Assembly: GCA_964545715.1 (NCBI GenBank)
Contig: CAZJHX010000033.1
Location: forward strand, 1 to 64,000
Reading direction: 5' to 3'
Source of the DNA: CAZJHX01 sp964545715
Lineage (GTDB): Bacteria; Myxococcota_A; UBA9042; GCA-2863065
Length of the DNA stretch: 64,000 nt
Shown: positions 1 through 8,759 of the stretch, piece by piece
Layout of the letters: every line of letters starts with the position of its first letter
How positions within the stretch are numbered: the first letter of the stretch is position 1
The notes under the pieces: model-generated
Seen by the model: the letters and a program-made list of their open reading frames with translations, nothing else
Told to the model about the DNA's origin: nothing
Database searches by the model: none
Program-made: the position numbers and the translations under genes

Positions 1-1786
1 AGCCCGACGGATCCCGCCGTGCGCACGCCAGTGCCGCGTCGATGTCCGCCGCGTCCGCCTGACGATAGCGACCGACCACCACGCCCGGTCTGGACGGGTC
101 CAGGCTCTTGCGCGTCACGCGCTCCCCGCGCAGCTCCTCGCCCGCCACCAAGATCGGGATATCCGCCGCCGCGTCGCCGCAGCGCACCTGCCAATCCGCG
201 ATGATCGCCTCCGCCCAGGCGAAGTTGCACGCCAGCGAGAAGTCGGTGTCCGCCTCGTTGTCAAAGGTCGCCGTCGTGCACGGCGCGCCCGGCGCCGCGA
301 CCGCCTCAGAGCGATTCTGGGTGCGCCGAGCGCCGTCCAGCAGACCATCCATGCGCCCAAAGCTGTCGATGAAGCCCTGCTCGAGCTCGCGCCACTGCGC
401 GGAGTCGACCTCCAGCTTGAAGGCGTGCCGCAGAAAGTTCTGGGGACCCGTGTTCTCGTCCAGGCGCCGGATCAGATACCCGATCGCGTTCACAAAGTCC
501 GTCTTGCGTGTCGCCGGCGCGTACAGAAGCAGATTGGGCCCAAGCTCCGACAGCGCTCGCCGCTGATGGTTGGCCATGCCCTCCAGCATCTCGAACTGGA
601 CCTGATGCATCAGCCCGCGCTCAGCCGCCAGCACCAGCGCGTAGCTCAAGTCGAAGAGGTTGTGCGACGCGATGCCCGGCCGCACGGCCACGGCGTTCTC
701 GGGCTCCAGCGCCAGCTGCACCATGCGCTTGTAATTGGCGTCGGTCTCGACCTTCTCGGCAAACGGCGCCTGCTCCCAGCCCTCGATGCAGGCCTCGACC
801 CGCTCCATCTCCATGTTGGCGCCCTTGACGATACGAATCGTCACCGGCGCGCCCCCCGCCGCCACCCGCTTGCGCGCCCACGCCGTAATCTCCCGCTGCG
901 CCCCCAGCGAGTCCGGCAGGTAGGCCTGCAACGCGATCCCGGCCTCCACGTGCTCCAATCCGGGGCGCTCCAGCGTCCGCATGAACGTCTCGACCGTGAT
1001 CGACAGGTCCCGGTACTCCTCCATATCCAGGTACACGAACTTGTGGACCACCGCCCCGTCCGCGCGGGTGAACTCCGCGCGCGCCGCGGCCCGATACAGC
1101 AGCTCCATGCGGTCGCAGAGCACCTTGATCGCGCGCCGTCTCGAAATCGACGCGATCTGCGAGTAGATCGTCGAGATTTTGACCGAGATCACCTCCAGCT
1201 CGGGCAGCTGCAGCGCGGCCAGATAAGACGCCAGCCGCCGCTGTGCATCGTCCTCGCCCAGCAGCGCCTCGCCCAGGTAGTTCACGTTCATGCGCACGCC
1301 GTGATTGCGCCGCTCGGACAGATGCTCCCGCAGCAGCTCCGCCTCGGCCGGTAAGACGACGTTGGCTGTCTCCGCACGCATCTTGTCTTTGACCAGCGGC
1401 ACCGATACGCCCGGCAGATACCCGCCAAACGACTGAAATCCCTTCAGCATGGCGCGATCGATCGCGCTGAAGAACCGCGGCACGCCCTGCACATCCAGGA
1501 TGTGCGTCAGCTGCTCAGCGGCCCGGCCGGCACGCGCCGACCGAAACGCCTGATCGGTCATCTGGATCAGCGTCGACTTGTCGGTCGCGCTGTTCATCAT
1601 GCGCTCCAGCTCGCTCTGCTGGCGGCGCTCCTGCGGCGTCTGCAGCGACACCCCACGCGTCTGCAGCAGCCGCGCCAGCCGTATGGCCTTCTGCACCGAC
1701 GGGTCCACGGGGGAGCCGCCGTCCACCGACAAAGTCGCGACTACCGCCGCCAGGTCGCCCAAAGCTGTCTGTACATCATCCGACAT
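1..1786 (-). CDS. putA: Bifunctional proline dehydrogenase / L-glutamate gamma-semialdehyde dehydrogenase, 3' end outside window
   Basis: The open frame starts at ATG 1786 and runs off the left edge, leaving 595 N-terminal residues. The first ~470 residues match the FAD-dependent proline dehydrogenase barrel: RIVKGANMEMER near residue 317, SHNLFDLSYAL near 377 and VQFEMLEGMA just after. The visible end (ADTDFSLACNFAWAEAI and on) fits the start of an aldehyde dehydrogenase domain, so the protein should oxidise proline to glutamate via P5C in the cytoplasm. There is no N-terminal ribbon-helix-helix DNA-binding domain, so it is probably not an autogenous repressor like enterobacterial PutA. A GGAG lies about 10 nt before the start. 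The ALDH active site cannot be seen. The symbol is given for the family, not for orthology to E. coli. Confidence 0.88.
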   Translation of the reverse strand, partial: MSDDVQTALGDLAAVVATLSVDGGSPVDPSVQKAIRLARLLQTRGVSLQTPQERRQQSELERMMNSATDKSTLIQMTDQAFRSARAGRAAEQLTHILDVQGVPRFFSAIDRAMLKGFQSFGGYLPGVSVPLVKDKMRAETANVVLPAEAELLREHLSERRNHGVRMNVNYLGEALLGEDDAQRRLASYLAALQLPELEVISVKISTIYSQIASISRRRAIKVLCDRMELLYRAAARAEFTRADGAVVHKFVYLDMEEYRDLSITVETFMRTLERPGLEHVEAGIALQAYLPDSLGAQREITAWARKRVAAGGAPVTIRIVKGANMEMERVEACIEGWEQAPFAEKVETDANYKRMVQLALEPENAVAVRPGIASHNLFDLSYALVLAAERGLMHQVQFEMLEGMANHQRRALSELGPNLLLYAPATRKTDFVNAIGYLIRRLDENTGPQNFLRHAFKLEVDSAQWRELEQGFIDSFGRMDGLLDGARRTQNRSEAVAAPGAPCTTATFDNEADTDFSLACNFAWAEAIIADWQVRCGDAAADIPILVAGEELRGERVTRKSLDPSRPGVVVGRYRQADAADIDAALACARRDPSG

Positions 1787-1835
1787 CGCCGACACTCCAA
1801 GTCCAGCAAGCGGGCCGGAGTGTACCCCAACACGC

Positions 1836-3590
1836 TCAGCGGACGAACACCGCGTGAGCCTGCCAGCTTGCCGTGTGCGTGTTGCCCGCGCCCCACCAAT
1901 GCGCGTTGATCGCGTAGCTGTCATCGCCGCCCAGGTTGTCGTAGCCACCGCCGACGGCGAAGTCGGTGATGCAGTTGGTGGTCTTGCCGTTGTCGGGGCC
2001 GTAGTTGTGACTCATGGCGCCCGTCGGATCCATGATCGACGCGCCCAGCACGCCGCCCGCGTGCCCGTGAACCAGGCTGTGCCCCGCGATGCCCGTGTAC
2101 GCCTGCGTGTGGTCCGCGGTGAAGAAGCCAAACTTCAAGATCGAGCTGTCGTTGTGATACGTCGCATTGCCGTTGAAGTGCAGGTTGGAGACCGCACCGA
2201 ACAGCTTGACGCCGTCCGTCACGCGCTTGCCCGCGTCCACCACCGCCCACATGCTGGCGTGCTGGTTGGGGTGACGCCACGCCAGGTTCTTGCCGGCGTT
2301 GGACACCGAGCGGATCAGCACGTCCGTGAAGGGCACGGTGTCGTAGGACGCCCCCAGCGCGTTCTCCGCGGACATGTCCATGATGGAGCCCAGGGCGATC
2401 CGGTCGCGCCACTGGCTCTTGTTGGCGCGATTCATCGTGGCGTTGTTGCCCGCCAGCTTCACGACGAGAGTCCAGCCGCCCTTGTCGGTGGTCATATCGC
2501 AATACACCTGGAACGGGGATTTGGGATCATCCCCATCCGGGTCGATCCAATACGTCCCGCTCTCCACGACGCCCGCATCCAGCAGCGCCTTGCAGGTGGT
2601 CTTGGCCGTCTTGGGGTCCTTGCCCACCTCGGCGCAGCCGTTGGCCACGCACTCCTGGCTGGCGGGACAGCCCGACCCGACGTACCCACAGCCGTTGCCG
2701 CAGGGATCGGTGACCAACACACCACACGGCGACGCATCGGCGGCCGCGCACTGGGCCAGGTCCAGGTTGCTGCCCACGATCGGACACACGTTGTCGCAGT
2801 CGTCTTTGATCTCGGCATTGCACACCGCCGATGCGGCCTTCAGCGCGCAAACCGCGGTGTTCAGCCCGGTCCCAATCGCTTTGCAGTCGTCCCCGCAGTC
2901 GTCGACGATCGCCTGGCCGCACGCGACCTCCGCCGCATCCGCGCAGTCCTGCAGACAAAACTTCACGGCCCGGTAGGCGACGCCGTCACACATCATCAGC
3001 TTCTTGACGGACGTATCGTAGAAGAGCTTGCCCAGCGTCCCAGCCGCACACGCAGGCAGCGCCGCGCCGCTGGGCACCACCGGCTCCACGTCCAGGACCG
3101 CCAGCTTGGCGTCCACCTCGGCCTTGGTATAGACGTCAAACGACAGCGCCCCGGGCGTGACGCAGCCCGAGCACGCCAGATTGGAAGCGGTGGCGGCGAT
3201 GCCCGCTGACATGGCGAACGGGGTCGACCACACCCGCCGGCGCGGCAGGGGTTCATCCACCTCGACCTGCAGCTCGACCCATAGCTGATCAGCGCCGATC
3301 AGCGCGCCAACCGGCAGCGGCGTGATGCTGCCCGCGATAAGAGAAAAGCGCCCGTTGGTCACGGTCACCGAGTTGGCCGCGCCGAAGCTCTCCTCATGCA
3401 GCTTCTCGCCGCCGGTCTGAGCGTCGAACAAGCGCAGCGTGATCCCGTACAGACCGTCGGGAGCCGGCACACCCGCGCCGCTTGTCAGCAGCCCCTGCAA
3501 GTTGATCTTCTCCGGCGGAGCCGCCCAGGCGAGCGACAGCGCCATCGAAAACACGCAGCCCATGGTCAGCAGTGATCGAAGTGCCCGCAT
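1836..3590 (-). CDS. Secreted fibrinogen-related (FReD) protein with N-terminal CxGC module
   Basis: ATG 3590 is chosen because it follows GAGAGG and opens a clear signal peptide (residues 1-23, ending in LAWA); a longer frame would overlap the divergent kinase. The 584-residue protein has a beta-rich module (about 24-145) ending in LACSGCV, a Cys-rich region (about 205-325), then a fibrinogen C-terminal-like domain: TCKALLDAG, SGTYWIDPDG, VYCDMTTDKGGWTLVV. In fibrinogen-related proteins this domain binds sugars or acetylated groups; here an exported adhesin or lectin role is inferred. There is no lipobox. A second protein of the same architecture lies just beyond the kinase gene. The exact ligand is unknown. 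Confidence 0.85.
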   Translation of the reverse strand: MRALRSLLTMGCVFSMALSLAWAAPPEKINLQGLLTSGAGVPAPDGLYGITLRLFDAQTGGEKLHEESFGAANSVTVTNGRFSLIAGSITPLPVGALIGADQLWVELQVEVDEPLPRRRVWSTPFAMSAGIAATASNLACSGCVTPGALSFDVYTKAEVDAKLAVLDVEPVVPSGAALPACAAGTLGKLFYDTSVKKLMMCDGVAYRAVKFCLQDCADAAEVACGQAIVDDCGDDCKAIGTGLNTAVCALKAASAVCNAEIKDDCDNVCPIVGSNLDLAQCAAADASPCGVLVTDPCGNGCGYVGSGCPASQECVANGCAEVGKDPKTAKTTCKALLDAGVVESGTYWIDPDGDDPKSPFQVYCDMTTDKGGWTLVVKLAGNNATMNRANKSQWRDRIALGSIMDMSAENALGASYDTVPFTDVLIRSVSNAGKNLAWRHPNQHASMWAVVDAGKRVTDGVKLFGAVSNLHFNGNATYHNDSSILKFGFFTADHTQAYTGIAGHSLVHGHAGGVLGASIMDPTGAMSHNYGPDNGKTTNCITDFAVGGGYDNLGGDDSYAINAHWWGAGNTHTASWQAHAVFVR

Positions 3591-3664
3591 CCCATCCTCT
3601 CGGTGTTGTTTTTTTGGATGGTAGCACGGCGTATAGTCGGGGCTCGACTGGAGGAACTCACACA
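3591..3664. promoter_or_regulatory. Divergent promoter region between FReD gene and kinase gene
   Basis: This 74-bp gap separates two genes transcribed away from each other, so promoters for both should lie here. It holds a T-rich run at 3609-3615 and TATAGT at 3632-3637, a plausible -10 element for the kinase direction. The -35 is unclear at normal spacing, so only the location is well supported. Confidence 0.35.
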
Positions 3665-4822
3665 GTGGACGGCAGCAGAATCTGCCCAAAGTGTTATTCG
3701 GTGAGCACCGCGGGCGTGTGCGCCACGGACGGAACTTCAACCGTGATCGCAGGCACTTACGAAGGTCCCGGCGGCGACCCGCTGGTCGGCCAGACATTGG
3801 ACGGCCGCTTCAAGCTCAAGAACCTGCTGGGGCTGGGCGGCATGGGTCGCGTCTACCAGGCTGAGCAGATCTCGGTCGGTCGCCCCGTGGCGCTCAAGGT
3901 CTTACGCACGCGCTTTGCTCGCGATCCGCAGCGGCTCAAGCGCTTCACGCGCGAGGCCCGCGCCACCTGCCGCCTCAAACACCCCAATACGATCCGCATC
4001 TTCGACTTCGGCATGACCGCCGATGAGTTTCCATACATCGTCTCGGAGCACCTTGACGGGCACCCGCTCGACGACGTGATCTGGAACGACGCCCCGATGG
4101 GCGCTGTCCGCTGCGTTGAGATCGTCGATCAGGTGCTGCGCAGCCTCGGCGAGGCCCACGAGGCCGGCATCGTCCACCGCGACATGAAGCCCAGCAACGT
4201 CTTTATCTGCGAGGTCTACGGCGAGACCGACTTCGTCAAGGTCATGGACTTCGGCATCGCCAAGCTCAACGACACCTTCCGCCTCACGCGCACCGGCGCC
4301 GTGATCGGTACGCCCGCCTATATGTCGCCCGAGCAGGCGTGCGGCGAGGAGCTCGACGGGCGCAGCGACCTCTACTCTGTCGGCGTCATGATGTACGAGA
4401 TGCTGACCGGCGCCCTGCCCTTCACCGCCAACAGCGCCGTGCTGATGCAGATGGCCCACGTCGAGGCCAAAGTGCCGCCGCTGATGGCCGGTGGCACCCC
4501 GGTCCCTGCGCCGCTGGCCGACGCCGTATTGTGGTGCCTCAGCAAAGAGCCCCATAACCGCCCACAAAGCGCCGCCGCCCTGCGCGAACGCTTGCACACC
4601 GCGGTCGCCCAATTGGGCATGGCTCCTCCCCCACGCTGGGAGGCCAAAACCATGGCGCTGCCCACGCTGAAACCAGCCGACTTGGCCACGATCGCGGTCG
4701 CGCCGGCTGAGCCGACCGAAGAGGTCGGCGCCCCGCCAAGGCAGTCTCGCGGGTGGATGTGGATCGCCGCCGCGGTCGTCGCGCTTGCCGCCGCAGTCGC
4801 CTTATTGCTCACGCGAAGCTGA
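3665..4822 (+). CDS. Membrane-anchored Ser/Thr protein kinase with N-terminal zinc ribbon
   Basis: GTG 3665 is chosen because TGGAGGAA (3649-3656) sits 8 nt upstream and the protein then starts directly with a small Cys pair motif (CPKC...CATDG), typical of myxobacterial kinases. The 385-residue protein has a eukaryotic-like kinase core: glycine loop GLGGMGRVY near residue 56, VALKVL lysine, HRDMKPSN near 171, MDFGIAK near 195 and the GTPAYMSPEQ activation segment. All catalytic residues are present. A single membrane helix (about 360-383) lies at the very C-terminus, with almost nothing outside, so it is a cytoplasmic kinase tethered to the membrane. The FReD gene starts 43 nt downstream on the same strand, suggesting co-transcription. 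Its substrates are unknown. Confidence 0.93.
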   Translation: MDGSRICPKCYSVSTAGVCATDGTSTVIAGTYEGPGGDPLVGQTLDGRFKLKNLLGLGGMGRVYQAEQISVGRPVALKVLRTRFARDPQRLKRFTREARATCRLKHPNTIRIFDFGMTADEFPYIVSEHLDGHPLDDVIWNDAPMGAVRCVEIVDQVLRSLGEAHEAGIVHRDMKPSNVFICEVYGETDFVKVMDFGIAKLNDTFRLTRTGAVIGTPAYMSPEQACGEELDGRSDLYSVGVMMYEMLTGALPFTANSAVLMQMAHVEAKVPPLMAGGTPVPAPLADAVLWCLSKEPHNRPQSAAALRERLHTAVAQLGMAPPPRWEAKTMALPTLKPADLATIAVAPAEPTEEVGAPPRQSRGWMWIAAAVVALAAAVALLLTRS

Positions 4823-4865
4823 GCCGCGTACAAACTCGATCACAAATTCGGGTATTGTCTGGTTC

Positions 4866-6521
4866 ATGAACAAGATGCTGTTGGTGCTTTTGGTGGTACC
4901 GCTGTCGGCAGGCGCCCAGGTGCCGTCGACCATGGTGGTGCAGGGGCGGATCAGTACGGCGGGCGGCACCCCATACGACGGGTCCATCGCGCTCAAGACG
5001 TCGCTGTGGGCAGAGCCTGCGGGCGGTCTCGACCCGCTGTGGTCCGAGGCGCACGGCACGGTCGGCATCGACAAGGGCCTCTTCCAGCTCACCCTGGGGC
5101 TGACCAAGCCGCTGCCGCCGTCGGTTTTCGCCTCCGCCCCGATCTACCTGGAGATCGAGGTCGCGGGCGAGCCCCTGCCCCGCAAGGCGCTGCACAGCGT
5201 CCCCTTTGCAAAGCGCTCGATGGCCGCCGCGACCGCGGATACGGCGTCTGATCTGCTCTGCACGGGCTGCGTCGTGCCCGAGAGCGTCGGCTTCAGCTGG
5301 GCGGCGGGTGCGGAGGCGGGTGGCGCCGCGCTCAGCGCACTGTCGCTCGCGTGTGACGGGTGCGTCAACGAGGCCGCGCTGGCCTTTGATCCGGCGACCC
5401 AGGCGGAGCTGGACACGCACGTCAAGACCGGCAAGCACGATGTCGTCATGCTGTCTCCGGGCGCCGCCGCCCCCAAGTGTGACGCGGCCCATGCCGGCGC
5501 GCTGCACTTCGACCCCGTCAAGAAGCGCGTCTTCTTGTGCGACGGGCAAAACACGCTGCAGCTGTTGGCGTGCGATCCGGCCTGTCCCGCGGCGTCGGCA
5601 GTGGCCTGCGGCGAGTCGATCAAGTCGGCCTGCGCGGAGGACTGCGGCGGCACCGGCACGGCGATCAATACGGTGCAGTGCCTCACCAAAGTCGCGACGA
5701 CCCCGTGCAACACGCCGGTGGCCGACGGCTGCAGCAACGACTGCGGGCTGGAGGGTAAGGGTCTAAACGTGGCGGCCTGCCCGGCGCCTGCGGACGTGGT
5801 GTGCAGTACCCCGGTGGCTGATCCGTGCGGCAACCCGTGCGGCGGAACGGGCGCCAAGTGCCCGGCCGGCGAGGTCTGCGGGGCCGGCGGGTGTGCGGCC
5901 TACGGCAAGTCCCCGGCCAACCCGGGCCAGTCTTGCAAGGACATCCTCGCCCAGGGCGGCAACCCGACCGACGGCCTGTTCTGGGTGGACCCGACCGGCT
6001 CCGATACGTTCCAGGTGTGGTGCCGGATGGGAGGGGACTACCCCGGCGCGACACTCGCCATCCGGCGACCCGGCAGCGTGACGGGCCAGGAGAAGGTCGG
6101 CGGCGATTTGGCCCTGCCCTGCAAACCCGACAGCAGCTACTGCAAGCTGAGCGACGGTCGGATCAACGCCTTACGCGACACATCGACCGACACCGATCCG
6201 TTCATCGTGCTGTCCTACAAGAACAACGGCACCAGCCCGTTCTGCCGCAGCTTTGGACGCAGCTCCTGCCAGTGGATCAGCAACGGGCCCGCGGGCGCCG
6301 CCTGCAACAACTCGGTGTCCCGCAACTCAGGCCAATACTGCTCCCGCGACCAGACGACCGACTCCTATCGCGGTCTGGACGGCCACAAATGCGGCAACCT
6401 GAACTACCCGGGGGTCAACAGCCCCAACAACCCGTTCATGATCTTCGAGCACGCGGGCGGCGACCACTATTGCGGCGGGTGGGACACCAGCTGGAACCGC
6501 ATCGAGCTGCTCATCCAGTAG
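4866..6521 (+). CDS. Secreted fibrinogen-related (FReD) protein with N-terminal CxGC module, second copy
   Basis: ATG 4866 opens a signal peptide (MNKMLLVLLVVPLSAGAQ); there is no strong ribosome site, so translation may depend partly on the upstream kinase gene 43 nt away. The 551-residue protein has the N-terminal beta module ending in LLCTGCV near residue 131, a second CDGCV shortly after, tandem Cys-rich segments (about 235-345; patterns such as TPVADGCSNDCG) and a fibrinogen-like C-terminal domain from about 355 (SCKDILAQGG, GLFWVDPTGSD, VWCRMGGDYPG). It is a diverged partner of the FReD protein at 1836-3590. Export is clear; carbohydrate binding or adhesion is inferred from the domain. 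It ends 9 nt before the stop of the convergent operon. Confidence 0.83.
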   Translation: MNKMLLVLLVVPLSAGAQVPSTMVVQGRISTAGGTPYDGSIALKTSLWAEPAGGLDPLWSEAHGTVGIDKGLFQLTLGLTKPLPPSVFASAPIYLEIEVAGEPLPRKALHSVPFAKRSMAAATADTASDLLCTGCVVPESVGFSWAAGAEAGGAALSALSLACDGCVNEAALAFDPATQAELDTHVKTGKHDVVMLSPGAAAPKCDAAHAGALHFDPVKKRVFLCDGQNTLQLLACDPACPAASAVACGESIKSACAEDCGGTGTAINTVQCLTKVATTPCNTPVADGCSNDCGLEGKGLNVAACPAPADVVCSTPVADPCGNPCGGTGAKCPAGEVCGAGGCAAYGKSPANPGQSCKDILAQGGNPTDGLFWVDPTGSDTFQVWCRMGGDYPGATLAIRRPGSVTGQEKVGGDLALPCKPDSSYCKLSDGRINALRDTSTDTDPFIVLSYKNNGTSPFCRSFGRSSCQWISNGPAGAACNNSVSRNSGQYCSRDQTTDSYRGLDGHKCGNLNYPGVNSPNNPFMIFEHAGGDHYCGGWDTSWNRIELLIQ

Positions 6522-6530
6522 CCCCCGCGG

Positions 6531-8759
6531 CTACTTCAGCTCTTCCACCATCAAGAGGCGCTGGCCCCGCTCGGCGCCCAGCGTGACCGACCCGCAGCCG
6601 GAGGCGCCCCACTTGACGGTAAACGTGTGGAGCTCCGGTGTGGGGGCCGGCACTGTGCAGGTCAGGTTCAGCGGGAACCGGTGGTCGTGCGTGCCGGTTG
6701 ACGTGACGAAGCCCATGCGGGCGAGGCAGGGGTGCTTCAGTGGCTCGCCATCCATGTAGATGCTGGCAAAGCCGATGCCGCCATTGCATCCCGTGGAGGA
6801 CTCGAACGTGTCCGAGTACGTCAGCTTGAGGCCGGTCGCTGACGGCGAGACGGTATGCTCGACGCTGCGCCCCGCCGCCGTGACAAGGCAGCCCCCCTCG
6901 CAAGGCCCCAGCGGCCCGACAGCGCTCGGCGCCAGCGTGTAGCTGATCTCCGACTTGGGCACCTCCTCGACCAGCAGCAGCGGGTGGCGACCCCATCCCA
7001 GGCCCAGCCCGCACCCCGTGTTTTTGCGCCAGACCGAATAGGTGTGCTCGTCGGTGTCGCTCAAGGGCACCACACAGGTCATGACCACGGGATCCTGCGT
7101 GTTGGTACCGCCGGTACCCGCCACCCCTGAGCGCTTTGTGGTGTAGCAATCGGCCACGAGCGGGTTGCCGTCCATCCGAACCTGCACGAACGCGGTGCCG
7201 TCGTTGCATTTATAGGACGCCACGACGGTGTCCGCATACGTGAGCTTGACCACACTGTCCGCCGCGCTCTTTTGAAACGTCACCTCGCGACCGTCGGCCT
7301 TAGCCCAGGCCGGCTCGTTGTCGATATGGGTGTAGGTGCCTTCTGTGGAGTGGGCATAGCTCGCCGGCTCGATCTCCTCCACCAGCAGTGTGGTCTGCGC
7401 GTACTGAGCCGTCGTGTTCGACAGCCCCATCTGCGAATAGCCGTCGGTGCAGTCCCCGGCCCCGACCCAGACCTCCAGCTCGTGCAGGCCTCGATCGATC
7501 CCTTCCAGGATGCAGACGTTGGCGTACGGCACCGAAAACAAGACGTACGCACCATCATCGACCCAGTTATGCGTGGTCGCCCCGCAGTCCGGCGTCGTCT
7601 CGTGACCGTCGATGCGCACGGACACCCGCGTGGTACCGCTCTGGCAGCCGATCGCCTGCTCCAGGTCGTCCGACAGCGTGACCTTGAGCGCCGACGTGGC
7701 GGACCGCTTCAACAGCCGCGTGCGCCGGGCGATCGGGCGCCACACCGAGGCGGGCCGAAGCGGACCCGTGAATCCTCCTGGAGCCGAGGTGCTCCACCCG
7801 GTGGGGAACAGCGCCAGCAGTCCCGACAGCTCCCCAGTCTGGAGGGTGTCCAGCGCCTGGGCCGCGGTCTCTCCAAGGCCGAACCCGGCGGCCTCGAATG
7901 CCAGCTTGTCCAGCGCGAACACGTCGGGCTCCAGCTTGTCGTTCGTGACGGACTTGTCGCCCAACGCCTCGGTCCCGACCGCGCCGGCGGCCAGCGTCTT
8001 GGGGCCCACCGCACCTTGAGTCAGCGCCAGCGTCACCCAGGTGCCCTTCACCGCCCCCCCGAACTGGCTGGCAAACGTGAGATCGTTGCCGGCCATCTGG
8101 TCGTAGCCCGCCAGCACCGTTCCGGTATCCTGCAGCGTCAACGGCCCGCAGAACCACCCGTCCCCGGCGGCGCGGACGATCGAGCCCCCAGCACATCCCA
8201 GCGGTGCCAGGTGGGCCAGGGTCACGGCGCCGTCCTCGATGTGCAGGCTCGTCACGGCCGCGTCTTCGATGGCATCCGCTGTGACGGCGCCGGTGGCGAC
8301 GGCCTCGACTGCCACCGCGCCCTCCGCCAGCGCGGCCGATCCCACGGCGCCCTCCGCCAGCTGGACCGCCGTCACGCAGCCGGAGCAGTCCAACCCGCCC
8401 GCAGTCGCGGCGGTCGCGGCCTCGTGAACGCTCAAGACCGCGCTCAGCGGCACGTCGGGCAGCGGGGGGTCCGCTTCCACCTGAACGCTCAGCGACAGCT
8501 CGGCGTGTGTAGCAAAGACATCCACGGGCAGCGCCGACTGTCCGCCCAGCGTAATCGTGTAGAGCCCGCCTTTGACGTTGACCTCGTGCGCCTCCTGCCA
8601 GATCTGGTCGTCCTCGCTGTCGATGAGAGACACCGTGATCTCGAACGTGCCGTTGGCGGGGTCGCCCGCGGGCGACAGCAGCACGCCGCGGTACGCCACG
8701 CCGGGCGGCACGGCGGACAGAGCCGCGGCGGTCCACAGGGCCAGCAGGGTCGCGCTCAC
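6531..8759 (-). CDS. Large exported protein with CxGC module and three Cys-containing beta repeats (paralogue 3)
   Basis: The start is taken as GTG 8759, which overlaps the upstream stop as GTGA and has GGTGGAG just before it, a classic coupling arrangement. The product is 742 residues. A short signal peptide (LLALWTAAALSAVP) precedes the beta-rich module ending in LDCSGCV, then degenerate 'GAVGxxALxxGAV' repeats, then three tandem ~120-residue repeats. Each repeat has a (L/V)TYSDT- or LTLSDD-like strand, two to four Cys, an H.F/H.L.V strand and a terminal LLVEE(I/V/L). It is a clear paralogue of the next two upstream genes. I do not recognise a named family. Surface or periplasmic structural or adhesive function is inference. 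Confidence 0.8.
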   Translation of the reverse strand: MSATLLALWTAAALSAVPPGVAYRGVLLSPAGDPANGTFEITVSLIDSEDDQIWQEAHEVNVKGGLYTITLGGQSALPVDVFATHAELSLSVQVEADPPLPDVPLSAVLSVHEAATAATAGGLDCSGCVTAVQLAEGAVGSAALAEGAVAVEAVATGAVTADAIEDAAVTSLHIEDGAVTLAHLAPLGCAGGSIVRAAGDGWFCGPLTLQDTGTVLAGYDQMAGNDLTFASQFGGAVKGTWVTLALTQGAVGPKTLAAGAVGTEALGDKSVTNDKLEPDVFALDKLAFEAAGFGLGETAAQALDTLQTGELSGLLALFPTGWSTSAPGGFTGPLRPASVWRPIARRTRLLKRSATSALKVTLSDDLEQAIGCQSGTTRVSVRIDGHETTPDCGATTHNWVDDGAYVLFSVPYANVCILEGIDRGLHELEVWVGAGDCTDGYSQMGLSNTTAQYAQTTLLVEEIEPASYAHSTEGTYTHIDNEPAWAKADGREVTFQKSAADSVVKLTYADTVVASYKCNDGTAFVQVRMDGNPLVADCYTTKRSGVAGTGGTNTQDPVVMTCVVPLSDTDEHTYSVWRKNTGCGLGLGWGRHPLLLVEEVPKSEISYTLAPSAVGPLGPCEGGCLVTAAGRSVEHTVSPSATGLKLTYSDTFESSTGCNGGIGFASIYMDGEPLKHPCLARMGFVTSTGTHDHRFPLNLTCTVPAPTPELHTFTVKWGASGCGSVTLGAERGQRLLMVEELK

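Noticed and set aside
1578..3209. 543-residue plus-strand ORF
   Set aside because: It crosses the antisense strand of the proline dehydrogenase and FReD genes and has Arg/His/Gln/Val-rich composition typical of antisense frames in GC-rich DNA. No domain was seen.
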